A stretch of 64,000 nt of DNA from Closterium sp. NIES-65 (taxonomy: Eukaryota; Streptophyta; Zygnematophyceae; Desmidiales; Closteriaceae), in assembly GCA_948144175.1 (NCBI GenBank), contig CANXME010002329.1, positions 62,001 to 126,000 of the forward strand, in the 5' to 3' direction. Position numbers and translations under genes: made by a program. Below, piece by piece: positions 23,020-39,164 of the stretch. A model generated the notes under the pieces. The model had not been told where the DNA came from, ran no database searches, and was given only the letters and a program-made list of their open reading frames with translations. The number at the start of each line of letters is the position of its first letter. The stretch's first letter is position 1.

Positions 23020-24558
23020 ATGGATGCCTTCGAGAGTTATTTCCGAGCGGCGGACACGAATGGCGACGGAGTCATTAGCGGGGCGGAGGCTGTGACCTTC
23101 TTTCGACGATCCGGCCTTCCTCAGATGACTCTCGCAAAGGCACGTCCAGCGAATACTTTACGGCATTAACTCTGAAAAAACTGCATCACCGTGGCACAAC
23201 CTCTGGCGGTGCCCTCGTCCTGTTCCCATTCGTCCAAATAACATCTCTTTCGTGTGCGGTAGTCTCGTATCGTGTGCGACAGCGTCGCGTCGCTTGCGAT
23301 AGCGTGCGAGCATGCAAACGGTCCTTCTCGAGGGCTCATATCAGCCATTCTTTGTCATGCATCCCTGTCTCTACCCCACTCCTTCATCCGCCATCCACCA
23401 CTTCTCACGTCTTGTCATTCACCACGACACCCGTTCCCGCTGCCATCGTACTCTCTCGTCTATCCGTACCGTCGCGCCTATGCAACTGTGACAATACTCG
23501 GGTTTGCGTCAGGCTGGCGCGTTCACCCGAATCTGAACGTGACTCAGAGTCCATTCTCCACCCTACCTCCCTTAACACTACCCCCTGGTCTGTCATCTGC
23601 CACCCTCACCACCACTCCCTGTCTGCAATCTACCACTCTTAACGCAACCCCTTGTTTGTAACCGCAACCGCCCCTCTACAGGTGCAGTACTTGGACGTGC
23701 GTCAGGCGAGCTCCCTCACCCGAATCTGAACATGGCTCACCACCCTTGCCACTCACTACCCCCCTGTCTGTCTCACAATCCCTGCAGGTGTGGCAGTACT
23801 CGGACGTGCGTCAGGCTGGCTCGCTCACGCGCCCCGAGTTCTTCAACGCGCTGCGCCTTGTCACTGTAGCGCAGTCGGGCCGCGACCTCACCCCCGACCT
23901 CGTGCGCGCCGCGCTCAACGGCCCTGCCGCCTCGCAGATCCCTCCTCCTCGCATCGCGGGAGCTCCTTCTCCTGCCACTGCTCCATCCCCCGCCACTGCT
24001 GCTCCTGCGGGTGGTGCTTCTGCCCTCCCTGCTGCTCGAGGCCCTGTTCCTGCTCCGTCTGGTGTTGCCGCTGCTGCAGCACCTGTTGCTGCCGCTGCTC
24101 CTGCTGTTGCTGCACCATCTGCTGCAGGAGCAGCAGCAGCACCCCAGCTACCCCGACGCCCGTCGCCTACTCCCACTCGTCCCGGGATGGGACCAGGCGC
24201 CGTTTCTGCCCCACAGCCTCTCTCCTCCTTCCCTTCTGGCCTCAGCGTAGGCTCCTCCAGCGCAGGACTAGGCTCGGGAGGATTGACAGCCGCAGCAGCA
24301 GCAGCGGGATTGAAGCCGAAGCAGCCTGGCGCTCTGTCAGACGTTTTCGCTGAGTTTGGTTCGTTTGATGTTAAGTCCAAGTCCGTGCAGCCTACTAGTG
24401 CGCCTGTGAGGCGGGAGGTACCGGAGTCGTTGCAGCAGCAGCAGCAGCAAGCGCAGATGGGGACGATTCAGCTGCAGCAGCAGATGGCTGCTAAGCAGCA
24501 ACAGGATCAGTTGCAGCAACAGCAGCAGCAGTTGCAGCAGCAACAACAACAGCAGTCG

Positions 24559-24589
<31 letters not shown>

Positions 24590-27500
24590 TACAGCAACAA
24601 CAGGCGTTCCCACCACCACAGCAGCAGTCGGCAGGGGAGGGGATGCCATCCCAAGGACCTGCACCTGCTGCCGCCGCGTCCGCCCCTGCTGCCCCTTCTG
24701 CACCTACCACTGCCGGCCTCTCTGCTGCCAGCCAAAGCATGTCCTCTATTGCGCAGCCTCCTCCCGCCCCTGCTCCGGCTGCTGCTCCTGCCGCGCCTGC
24801 TGCTTCTGAACCCACAGCAGCAAGTTCAGGAGCTGCAGATCCTGGTATGCAGGCAGCAGCAGCAGTCCAGAATGCAGACAAGAAAGGAGCAGGTGGAGTG
24901 AGCACAGGCGCACCAGGAGCAGCAGCAACGGCAGAGGGAGCAGGAGGAAAGGTGAAACGGACAGCGGACGACATTGCAAAGGCGTCCCTGAATGCTTTCC
25001 TTATAGGAGGTGTTTCTAACGCCATGGTGCCCAAGCAACCCCCAGGCACAGCCCCAGCCCCAGCAGCAGTAGGAGGAGCGGCAGGAACAGGGCAGTTCGT
25101 TCCAAGCCAAGCCATCGTGCCTGCGGCTGCTGCTCCTGGTGCTGTTGTCGCTGCTGGGATGGCAGCAGCAACAGCAGGGGGAGCAGCAGCAGCAGCAGGG
25201 GGGGCAACAGGAGGGGGTTATGTGATGGTTCCAGGTGACCCTCAGCCATGGCCCCGACTCACAGTCGCAGAGGTGCAGCGCTGTGCACAGGTGTTCAGTG
25301 CGGTGGACACGGATAGAGATGGGAAGATCACAGGAGAGCAGGCGAGGAAGCTGCTGATGAGCTACAAGGTCCCTATCGGTGAGCTCTCCTCCCGGCCGGC
25401 TCTTTCCCACCCCACTACCCCCTTACCTCTGCCACCCACTGCCTCCGCCCCTCCCATTTTGCTCCTTATCTTGTCTCCACTCCTCGTTGTTTCCCTTGTC
25501 TCCCTGTCACCTCTTCCCCTTTGGCATCTGACTCCATCACTCTGCCGTTCCGCTCCCCTCTCCTCCTCCCTCTTCCCACCCGCCTCCCAGACGTGCTGAA
25601 GCGGGTGTGGGACATGGCAGACCAGGACAAGGACGGCATGCTCACCCTGCGAGAGCTCTGCACCGCTCTGTACCTCATCAACCATGTGAAGGCGGGCCGA
25701 CAGCTGCCGCCCACCCTGCCCCAGGGCATTCACTTGGACGAGCAGGTGCCACCCCCCGCTGCTGCTTCTTCTGCGCCTGCTGCAGCTTCAGCCGCTGTGT
25801 CAGCCAGCGCAGCCGGCCCTACTGCTGCTGCTGCTGCTGCTGGGCCGGGAGGGGAGGGAGGAGGGGGTGCAGCAGGTGGGGCTGGTGCACCAGCAGTTAC
25901 TGCTTGGAGACACCAGCCAGGTGCGTTGGGGGGGGGGGGGGGGGGGGGGGGGGCAAGGGGCATGCATGGAATACTGTGAGGCCTTGCTGTGCGCGTGTGC
26001 TTGTAGGCCTGAACATGTTCGTGCAATGCTCCATACGAGTGTATGCTATTTTGGATCAGCATAGGACAGCTAGTCGTAGTAGTGCCTTGACACTGTTTGG
26101 ATCACTGTAGGTTTTGGGTGCGCTCTTGTGCATTGCTTGCCTCATCCGCGGTTCCCCCTGCGAATCATCCTTTCAACCACCTCCCGTATCGTGCCTGCAG
26201 TGAGTGGCACACCCGAGCAGCAGCAGCAGCAGCAACAGCGACCAACAGTAGTGGTGCGTCAATAATCCCCTTCCAATCCTTTTCTTATGCCCATATCATG
26301 CCTTTCGCTTTCTTCTTCTCCTCCATAACGGTCCCATCCCACCCTCCTTCCCTCCCTCGCGTCCTCCCTCCCATCCCTCGCCCCTTCCCACCCCCTCTGT
26401 GCATCCTGATCTGCTTCATTTCCCTCTCTCCTAAATCTGGATATCTTTTTGTTTGTTTGTTTTAACCTTAGCTTGTGATATCAGAACCTAAAATGTTTCA
26501 TCTCCCAAGCAACCTAACCCATGCCCGTGGCCCACCACGCAACCCCACGCACACCCATCAGCTGACGGCGTGGGGCAGATGCCGGTGCCAGAGGAAAGCG
26601 AGAACAGAACTCTTCACAATGCACTCCATACCCACTGCACCCCACCTGCATAACCCCACCCCACAATCCCACGCACACCCACATCAGCTGACGGGCGTGG
26701 GGCAGATGCCAGTGCCAGCAGAAGCAGGAGACGTGGATGCATCCCGGCCCGTGTACCGCTCCCAGGCGCCCGACCTGGAGGCGGAGAAGGTGGCTCAGCT
26801 GGACGCGGAGGAAAGGGAGAAGCTTGAGAGCAAGCACAAGGAGGCGGAGGAGATTGGGAAGAAGGTCAGTAAGATGTCCTTATTGGGAAGAAGGTAAGCA
26901 GGGGGGAGTGAGGGGGATGGGGCGGGGTTGACGGGGAGGAACACATTAACTTGGTGTTGTGAGGTTCTGTGAACTCCTTTGCTTGCTGGTTGCTGCTGCC
27001 TCAGCCCCTCAGCCCGTCCAACCCTCTTCTCCCCGCCCCACTGCCTCCCTCGCGCTCACTCCCTCTTGCTCACTCTCTCGTTCACACTCTCTTGCTCACT
27101 CTTCCAACACTGTTGATTGTGTGCATGACTGTCCCCGTGTCTGTTTGACTGCCCCCGTGTGTGCATGAATGTCCTCCCCCCCCCCCTTCTGGTGTGCGCA
27201 TGCTGGCACGGGCAGGTGTGGGAGACGGAGCTACAGATAGCGGACTACAGGCGCAAGATTGACTTCTACCGTGTCAAGATGCAGGAGATCGTCAGCCCGC
27301 TCTAGCCATTCCATGCCACTCCATTCCATTCGACCATATTATGCCATTTGCTCTCGCTTCATAAGATGCAATGCAGCTCGTCCTTTCATCAATCCCATTG
27401 CTCTGCATGTCCTAGAATGGCAGTCACCAGTCTTCTTGTCAGGTTGCATGCACACATGTCTCATCTCTAGCCGTCCATTTTATTTAATCCCTGCTCCTGT

Positions 27501-30500
27501 GTGCCTGTCCAATTCCCCCCCTGCGTTTGTGCATGCGTGTGTCGCGCGCTACCCTGTGCGGGGCAGATCATGTTCAAGAGCCGCTGTGACAACCGCTTGA
27601 ACGATGTCACGGAGCAAGTCGCAGCGGAGAAGAGACATGTGAGTGCCACGCAAACGCATTGCGAATGCTTTGATCGAACAATGAGACACCTCTAATGGTT
27701 TCAGTGTTGACATTGCTTTAACGTGTGACGCCTCAGCTCAAGCCTTCCTATCAACATGTGTCCTTTGTCTTGATTCCCCTAACCCTCTCCATCACCTCCA
27801 ATGCACCCGTGGTGTGATGTGGTGTGGCGTGGTGCGGTGCGGTGTGGCATGGCATGGGCATGGCAGTACGACATGCTCTGCAAGCGCTACGACGAGCGCT
27901 TCAAGGCGTCCATGCCAGGTGTCAAGTCGCGATTGGCCTACGAGGACAGCGTGCTCAAGGAATTGCAGGTGGGTGGCTCGATGTTGCTTCTGCCTGCTGC
28001 TGCTTGGGTTGGTGCCTCTCATCATCCATATCTCTTCTCCACCATGCCATGTGCCTCCATGCCAAGAAATCTTCGCACGTGCCACTCCTTGTGTCAACCC
28101 ACCGCCTCCTCACGTGCCACCCCACGTGCTGCCATCCCACCTCACCAGGAGCGCAAGGCGGCGCTGATGGAGGTGGTGTCGCGATTCCATGCCACCACCA
28201 CTGCTGACGCCTCCGACCTGCTGCAGGTGCGTGCATTGCTCACTGCCAGCTGGGTCCTGCAATTCTTGCTGCATGTGCATCCTTGCGCGCTGCAGCCGGC
28301 ACCTCTCCGCTCCACTCCTCTCATCGCTCATCTCCTCCCTGACCCTCCTGAGCCTCCTGACTCCCCTCCTGCCTCATGCCAGGGCCGCGCGGACAAGCTG
28401 GGCATGGACCTGGAGGACGCACGGAGGGCCATGAACAGGCAGGCCAAGGACCTGGGGCTCAAAGTGCGCCCGCTGCTCGGCGCTGCCTCTGGGCCTGATG
28501 GTGGGTTGCTCGTGCTGACACGCACACTTGCTGAATTGTGGTTCTTGCTCTCTTTTTTTCCTTTCTGGTTCGTCCATATTGACAGCGCTTGTTGAGCCGT
28601 CGTTCAACTCATCTATCGACCTCTGCATGCATGTTCTGCTTGGCATGATTCTTGTTCTGCCCTCCATGCATTCACTGCATGTGCACGGATGCATGCATGC
28701 TGCTCTGCACACGCTGCTATACTTGTATGCATGAATGCATGTGCATGCATGCATGCTGCTATGGTCGTATGCATGCATGCAGCGTGGCGAGTGGCCCTAC
28801 AGGAGAACATGGCGGACTGTGATGATGACTGGGACGAGTTCATGGACCAAGGTGAGGCCATGCCGGGTGATGAGCGGTGAAGTGAGGTGGGGTGAGGTGT
28901 GATGATGACTGGGACGAGTTCATGGACCAAGGTGAGCATGGGTGGAGGTGTGCGAGGGGGTGTTGCAGGTTTCTGCACCACTATGAGGTCAGAGCACCGA
29001 GTAAAATGGTGGTGGACCAGAAGGTGGTGCGTTTGTCATATGCCTACCTGCCCCCTCTCTCTTCTGCACTGCGTGCTCATTTACCCTAAATCCACTGCCC
29101 CCATCTCTCTCACCCCCTCTCCATTCTGCCTCCCCTGCACCCGCTTCTGGTGCTCGCCTCGCCTGGGCGTACCAACACCTGCCTGTCTTCCCTCTCCAAC
29201 CCTACATCTCCCCGTCCCCCTTCACAGGCTTCTCAGTGGTGCGATCGCGCACAGACGACCTGCTGGGGGGAGAAGATGATGAGCTGGCGCCCCTCATCCC
29301 CCTCAGCCCCATCGACCCCTCCACCCCGTCCCCTGCCCCCTGCCCCCTGCCCTTTGCCCCTGCTGCTGCCCCCACCCCCCCCTTCACAGGCTTCTCAGTG
29401 GTGCGATCGCGCACAGACGACCTGTTAGGGGGAGACGATGACGAGCCGGCGCCTCTCATCCCTCTCGGCCCCGTCACCCCCTCCGCCCCATCCCTTGCCC
29501 CGGGTGCTGCTGCCGCTCCTGCTGCTACCCTTGGTTCTGATGCCGCCGCTGGTGGTGCTGCTGGCGGTGCTGTGTCGGCTTGGGCCCTATTGGAGGAGGA
29601 GGAGGAGAGGAGGGCGCGGGAGGATGGGGAAGAAGGGGAGGGAGAGGAGGAAGAGGAGGAGGAAGGAAGGGAGGAGGGTGGGGGGGTTGGGCAGCTGGGT
29701 GGGTGGTCTAGAGGTAGTGGGAGGGGGCGGGGGGGGATGGGCGAGGAGGAGGAGGAGGGGGGGCATGTTGAGGAGGAGGAGCCTGAGACGCCTCAAGGGT
29801 GAGTCTTTTTCACTTGTAATTTATAAAAAAGTTTATCCCTATGCCTCTCTGCAGTATTCTGGAAAACATCAGGCGTTGCCTTCATTTCAGGCCGCTGACA
29901 TCCTCGTATCTGAATCGTATCCTCCCTTTCGTTCTGTGCCCAACATTCCCATCAATCCCATCGGTCTCGCTTACCCTCCTCCCCATGTCCTGTGCCGTCA
30001 CCTGCTCTTACCCCTCGGTGCTCTCAGCCCATCGGCGTGGGACAACCGGTTTGGCTTCACAGCCTCAGGGGTGGACTCGCCCTCTGTCTCCCAGGTCAGC
30101 GCTCCTCCTCCCATCATGCTGCTGCCACTGCTTTACCCCCCTCCTCTCTTCCCTGCCCTTACCACTGCCACTGCTTCACCCCTCTCCTCTCACCTGTCCC
30201 TCTCAACCCCGTTCTATGCCTCCTCCTCTGTTCCGAGTTATAAATACACTGGGTACCGTTTTTTTTTTCGCTTGCCCTTCTTGTCTCCTGCATCCCATCC
30301 CATTCCTCTCCATTCACCAATCACAGTCCATGGATTTCCAGCCCTCAGCCTTCGCCGCCCAGGACTTTGCCTCGGGATTCGACCATCATTTCGATGCCAC
30401 AGGCTCGGGCTTCCGAGCCCCCAGCCAGTATGACTCCAACTTCCGAGCCTCCAGTGAGTTTGACTCGCATGCGCATCCAGAAGACTCAGCTTCTGAGCAG

Positions 30501-30734
30501 TCAGGGCTGGGGTTTGGCCGCCCAGACGATTACGGTGAGGTGGCTTCGGGCGGCGCTGCAGGATTTGATTCTGCAGCGGGGTTTGATTCTGCATATGGAA
30601 GTGGGCGGGGCAGCGGTGTGTCGGCGTCGCGATTTGATGAGCATGTGGGGGAGGAGGATGCATCGTCTGCAGACAACACACCCATGGCAGGCGCAGGGGG
30701 ACACTTTTCTCAGCGCGGGTGGGGTGCTTTCTGA
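23020..30734 (+). CDS. EH-domain protein, AtEH/Pan1 type (TPLATE complex subunit)
   Basis: About 15 exons. The first (23020-23139) plus 23788-25379 encode EH domain 1: MDAFESYFRAADTNGDGVIS, GAEAVTFFRRSGL, then VWQYSDVRQAGSLTRPEFF and ALRLVTVAQSGRDLTPDLV. A long Ala/Pro/Gln low-complexity segment follows. EH domain 2 is split by an intron (PWPRLTVAEVQRCAQVFSAV, DTDRDGKITGEQARKLL, then DVLKRVWDMADQDKDGMLT). Later exons (26701-28480) form a coiled coil (DLEAEKVAQLDAEEREKLES, RCDNRLNDVTEQVAAEKRHY). A DDDWDEFMDQ-GFSVVR block and a Phe/Gly/Ser tail end at 30734. This order matches plant AtEH1/2-Pan1, endocytic scaffold subunits that bind NPF motifs and phospholipid at the plasma membrane. The start at 23020 was chosen over an in-frame ATG at 22966 for its fit to the family. 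Exon 1 appears to end at a GC donor. Exact borders of the C-terminal exons are approximate. Confidence 0.9.
23508..23830. repeat. Partial copies of an exon start (EH gene exon 2)
   Basis: The exon 2 sequence around GTGCGTCAGGCTGG occurs three times: at about 23508-23545, at 23682-23729 after its own CTACAG acceptor, and in the true exon from 23788. The upstream copies break the reading frame and are probably non-functional relics. Confidence 0.75.
24430..24610 (+). repeat. Poly-glutamine (CAG/CAA) tracts in the EH gene
   Basis: Mixed CAG and CAA codons encode long Gln runs within exon 2 of the EH protein. The mixture of codons suggests selection for the amino acid rather than a pure slippage repeat. 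Confidence 0.9.
25928..25953. repeat. Poly-G homopolymer of 26 bases
   Basis: An uninterrupted G run lies just after the predicted donor of an EH-gene exon (CCAG/GTGCGT at about 25920). Its length is likely to be unstable or mis-sequenced, and it could form a G-quadruplex in the pre-mRNA. Confidence 0.95.
28620..28790. repeat. TGCATG-rich intron segment
   Basis: A dense cluster of overlapping TGCATG/GCATGC words in the intron before the DDDWDEF exon. Similar clusters occur at 2413-2480, 31570-31640 and 31830-31920, all in introns. Confidence 0.8.
28787..28940 (+). repeat. Duplicated exon end with splice donor (EH gene)
   Basis: The exon end coding DDDWDEFMDQ and its GTGAG donor occurs at about 28816-28853 and again at 28900-28934. 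The first copy has the preceding exon body (WRVALQENMAD); the second is only the exon end plus donor. Confidence 0.85.
29221..29500 (+). repeat. 162-bp in-frame tandem exon duplication (EH gene)
   Basis: Two copies, starting at 29221 and 29383, each begin with a CTTCACAG acceptor and encode GFSVVRSRTDDLLGG. The offset of 162 bp is 54 codons and the frame is open through both. The gene could therefore use either acceptor without changing the downstream frame. Confidence 0.9.
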
Positions 30735-30970
30735 ACATCAATGCAACACACCTGATACTTAATGTTACCTTACAACCACTATACTAAGGGATACTCTGCA
30801 CTGCAAGGGTTGATGTGTGATGCTTGACTTATCAGGGACGATTGCATGCCAAGTTGAAGCATTGGGTAAGTGCAACAAGCTTTTCGTGTCTTTCACTCCA
30901 CTCCAGTGACTGAAACTTATTACAACGTTGTTAGTAACTTATGGTGGGGCTACTGTGCAAATCACTACCA

Positions 30971-31250
30971 TCACAGTGCTGCCTGCCGCCTAAATGCCAG
31001 TCCCAGATAAAACCTCTGCACCAGTGGGTCCTCCAACACCTCCTCCGGCGTGCCACACGCCACCACCCTTCCCTCATGCATCACATACACACGGTCACAC
31101 ATATCCGACATCACAATACTGCCTGTCGAGCAAATGCCGACCCCAGATAGAACCTCTGCACCAGTGGGTCCTCCAACACTTGCTCCGGCGTGCCACACGC
31201 CACCACCCTCCCCTCATGCATCACATACGCGCGGTCACACACCCCCAGTG
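30971..31250 (-). repeat. Duplicated 3' exon end of the ABC ATPase, including stop
   Basis: The last about 45 codons of exon 4 ([20 protein letters not shown] to the stop at 31111) are repeated downstream at about 31105-30971 as [20 protein letters not shown] to a second stop. The copy has diverged by several residues and lies in the 3' flank. Confidence 0.88.
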
Positions 31251-32924
31251 TCTCCGCCACATTGTGATCCGTGATGAGAATGGCCATGGCGTCCTGCTCC
31301 CTCAGCGCACACAGCATGCTCTGCATCAGCTGCACGCCTATGGGGTCCACACCTGCAAACGGCTCATCGACCATTAGCAGCCGTGGCGGGTTGCAATCGC
31401 TGTCCTTTACTGCCAGGGCTCGAGCAACCTCCTGTTGGCCAGTGCAGGTTGGGGGAGGGGAGGATAGGGAATTGGGAGGGAGAGGATGGGGAGCAGCATG
31501 GCGTGGTGTGCAGAGCTGCTGCGCCACATGAGAGCAGGCCTGTCAGTGTCTCTTTCAGCATGGGCAAACCAAGACACATGTAAGCGTGCATGCACGAGTG
31601 CATGAACACATGCACATGCAACATGACATTCGGATGCACGTACCGCTCTTCGCCTCTCCCCACCGGACAGGTGGCGGCCCATTGTGTGTGCCACGTGGAC
31701 CAGGTCAAACTTGCGTAGCAGCTCCTGCGAGGGCGAGGGGGGGTGGGGAGCAGTTGAGAGGGGTGGAGGGATGAGAGAGGTGGGATGAGAGCAGCGGGGG
31801 GGAGAGTGAACGCAGAGAACATGCCATGCCACGGGCCACAGTGGCCGTGGCATGGCCATGCCATGGGCACAGCATGAGCATGCATCCACAAATCCATGCA
31901 TGAACGCAAGCACGCGCGCACCTCTATCCGGGCGTCATGCAGGTGGTGTGGCAGCGGTCCCTCCTCCAGCACGAGGTGAATGTTATCCGCCACGCTGAGC
32001 CCGCGGAAGATGCTCGCCTGCTGCGCCAGGAACAAGCTGACTGCTGGGTCAACTCAGAAGCACATGCGCACCTCTATCCGGGCGTCATGCAGGTGATATG
32101 GTAGCGGTCCCTCCTCCAGCACGAGCCGTATGTTATCCGCCACGCTGAGCCCGCGAAAGATGCTCGCCTCCTGCGCCAGAAACGCCACGCCCATCCGCGC
32201 CCGCCGCTCGAGCGGCAGCCCCGTGACGTCAGCGCCGCCCAATCGCACGGCGCCAGCTGTCGGGGTCTCGCGGCCGACCGCGATGCTGAAGGTGGTGCTC
32301 TTGCCCGCGCCGTTGGGACCCAGCAGACCCACCTGTAGGGGAAATAAATAGGAGAGGGGAGGGGGGTTGTTGGCATGGTAATGGTGCCATTTGGGATGGG
32401 TGACAAATGGGACGGCGACGCTGAAGGTGGTGCTCTTTCCCGCGCCGTTGGGATCCAGCAGACCCACCTGTAGCGGCGGGGGACGAGAGAGGGAGGTGGT
32501 TGGGATGGTGATGGCTGTGATGGGAAGAGAGGAGCGATTGGAGAGGATTCGCAGCAAGAGGGGATAACGGTAGCAGAAGCATATGTTAACGTGGAACCCT
32601 CACGAGGTAACATGTGTGAGGGGGATAAGAGGGGCGGAAGGAGACCCCAAGGGACGGAACGGCAGGAAAAGAGGTAGTTACGATTTCTTGCGGGTTAACG
32701 TGGAGTGACACGTCATCCAGAATTACTCGGTTGCCGAATCTCATCCCAATCCCTTGCAGGTCCAAACACCGCGATTCTGCGACCTGCTTGCTTGCGCCGT
32801 CGTCGCTCGCACCGTCTCTATCTGCCACATCGCTCGCCAAAGTGCTGCTCTGCGACAGCCAAGCAGATCGCACGGATCGCAAGACGATTAAGGAACGACT
32901 GAAAGACTGGAACTTGGAAAACAC
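31111..32924 (-). CDS. LptB-like ABC transporter ATPase with organellar presequence
   Basis: Exons 32924-32682, 32332-32072, 31724-31644 and 31431-31111 (phase 0 throughout) give 301 residues. The first 45 or so are Ser/Arg-rich and resemble an organelle presequence ([18 protein letters not shown]). The ATPase is complete: Walker [11 protein letters not shown]-loop [10 protein letters not shown], signature LSGGERRR, Walker [15 protein letters not shown] and H-loop ITDHNV. The end, [13 protein letters not shown], is close to bacterial LptB, the lipopolysaccharide-exporter ATPase. Plants have soluble ABCI-type relatives of this ATPase, presumably of cyanobacterial or other bacterial origin; the substrate is unknown. 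No membrane segment is present, so separate permease partners are expected. Extra partial copies of exons 2 and 4 flank the real ones. Confidence 0.9.
31923..32180 (-). repeat. Duplicated exon 2 end with donor (ABC ATPase)
   Basis: The exon end coding [13 protein letters not shown]...HDARIE with its GTGCGC donor occurs at 32180-32072 (functional) and again at about 32050-31923. The second copy has FLAQQ for FLAQE and IHLV for IRLV. Confidence 0.88.
32405..32470 (-). repeat. Extra copy of the Walker A exon start (ABC ATPase)
   Basis: Upstream of exon 2, a copy of its acceptor and first about 19 codons reads [18 protein letters not shown], with Asp replacing a Walker A glycine. After that the similarity ends. 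Confidence 0.85.
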
Positions 32925-33978
32925 GCTGACGACTGTGTGACAATGGGATTACCATCTGAGAGTCCTGCCGCACGACGAATCGCGAAACGGGAGCGAACGT
33001 CGCCTAGATCGCATCCGACTTCTGGCGCAAAGCGGCGCAAGAGCTCGACGTGGTGTAACAGCAGCCCTCGAGAAAAGAGCCGTGACGTTTCGAGCGCCCA
33101 GATTAGCCATAACCAAGCTTCCTATCGCACTTCACTGAGAGAAAGGAGCACAGATGTTGCAAAAGCGCCAGAATCTTCAGGGCATGCGATGCGACTGGTG
33201 CGACAGGAAATGGGGGCAAATTGAATGGCAGGCGATTTTGCAGCGTTGGGAGTGACGATGGTTGGTGAAATATCGAGGAGGGTGTTGGCGACAAACTCGT
33301 CTGTGCGAAATACTCTCGCAAATCGTGATTGCATTTTTGCGTTGCCGCCTTTCCTCCCATTCCACTTCCCCGCCAAAGCGAAAATGCACCGCCCTGTAAC
33401 TCACAGCATCGTATCTTAACCGCTGTCACCGAGGAGAAAGTGAGGTGTGTGCACACGTTCTCCTACAGCATCACCTTGCAGCAGGCACGGTATATCTGAC
33501 AGCGCCACGCGTAAATTAGGTCAACCACCCGACTTGTTCATTCTTCCATTGCCTTTGCGGCACGTTGAGTCGGTCGTTTCTCCTTGCCCATCTAATTGCT
33601 CGTTATCTAATCTTCTCTCTCCTATCCCCCGTCGTCATCTCTTATTAACCGTATCCAGGTGTGGTGGTAACTGCCGTCTCCTGACGCCCAGTCGATTTCC
33701 TCGTGAATCATTTGTGAAGTCGAAACTAGTAATTTTCTCGTTGTCTGTCTCTAACAATGCATATCATTGGATGATAGGATGAAGCTTCTGGGAGACAGCT
33801 ATGGAACAGCGTGAACCCTAGCTCGCGTATAACGCCGTTTCGTTCGTTCCCTTAGGACCCGACAAACAGTTAGGAGCTAACCGTTTACTCTGCGTAACTT
33901 TGTACTCCTACCTGGTTCCGTCCCTCCGTAACCACCGCACTGACCCTTTCCCAATCTCGCATTGCGCAATAACGAGCC
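32925..33978. promoter_or_regulatory. Divergent region between ABC ATPase and ethylene receptor
   Basis: About 1 kb separating head-to-head start codons, so it must contain both promoters and 5' UTRs. The stretch just before 33979 is pyrimidine-rich, as expected for a plant 5' leader. Open frames here on both strands (up to 117 codons) show no domain. Confidence 0.5.
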
Positions 33979-39010
<5,032 letters not shown>

Positions 39011-39060
39011 GATTCTGGTGCAGGGGTGTGCAGTGCGGTTCAGATGTGTGTAGGGAGTGG

Positions 39061-39164
39061 GCATGGATGAGATGATCACCAAGCCTATCTTGCTCGAGAA
39101 GATGCGCATTGTCTTTACGGAGCTCATGACCCTTGGGAAGATCGTGTCCAATTCCAAGGCCTAA
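39061..39164 (+). repeat. Duplicated last exon end and stop (ethylene receptor)
   Basis: The final about 33 codons of the receiver plus the stop codon are repeated just downstream (ITKPILLEKMRIVFTELMTL, stop at 39162). A more diverged third trace lies near 39248-39310. Confidence 0.88.
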
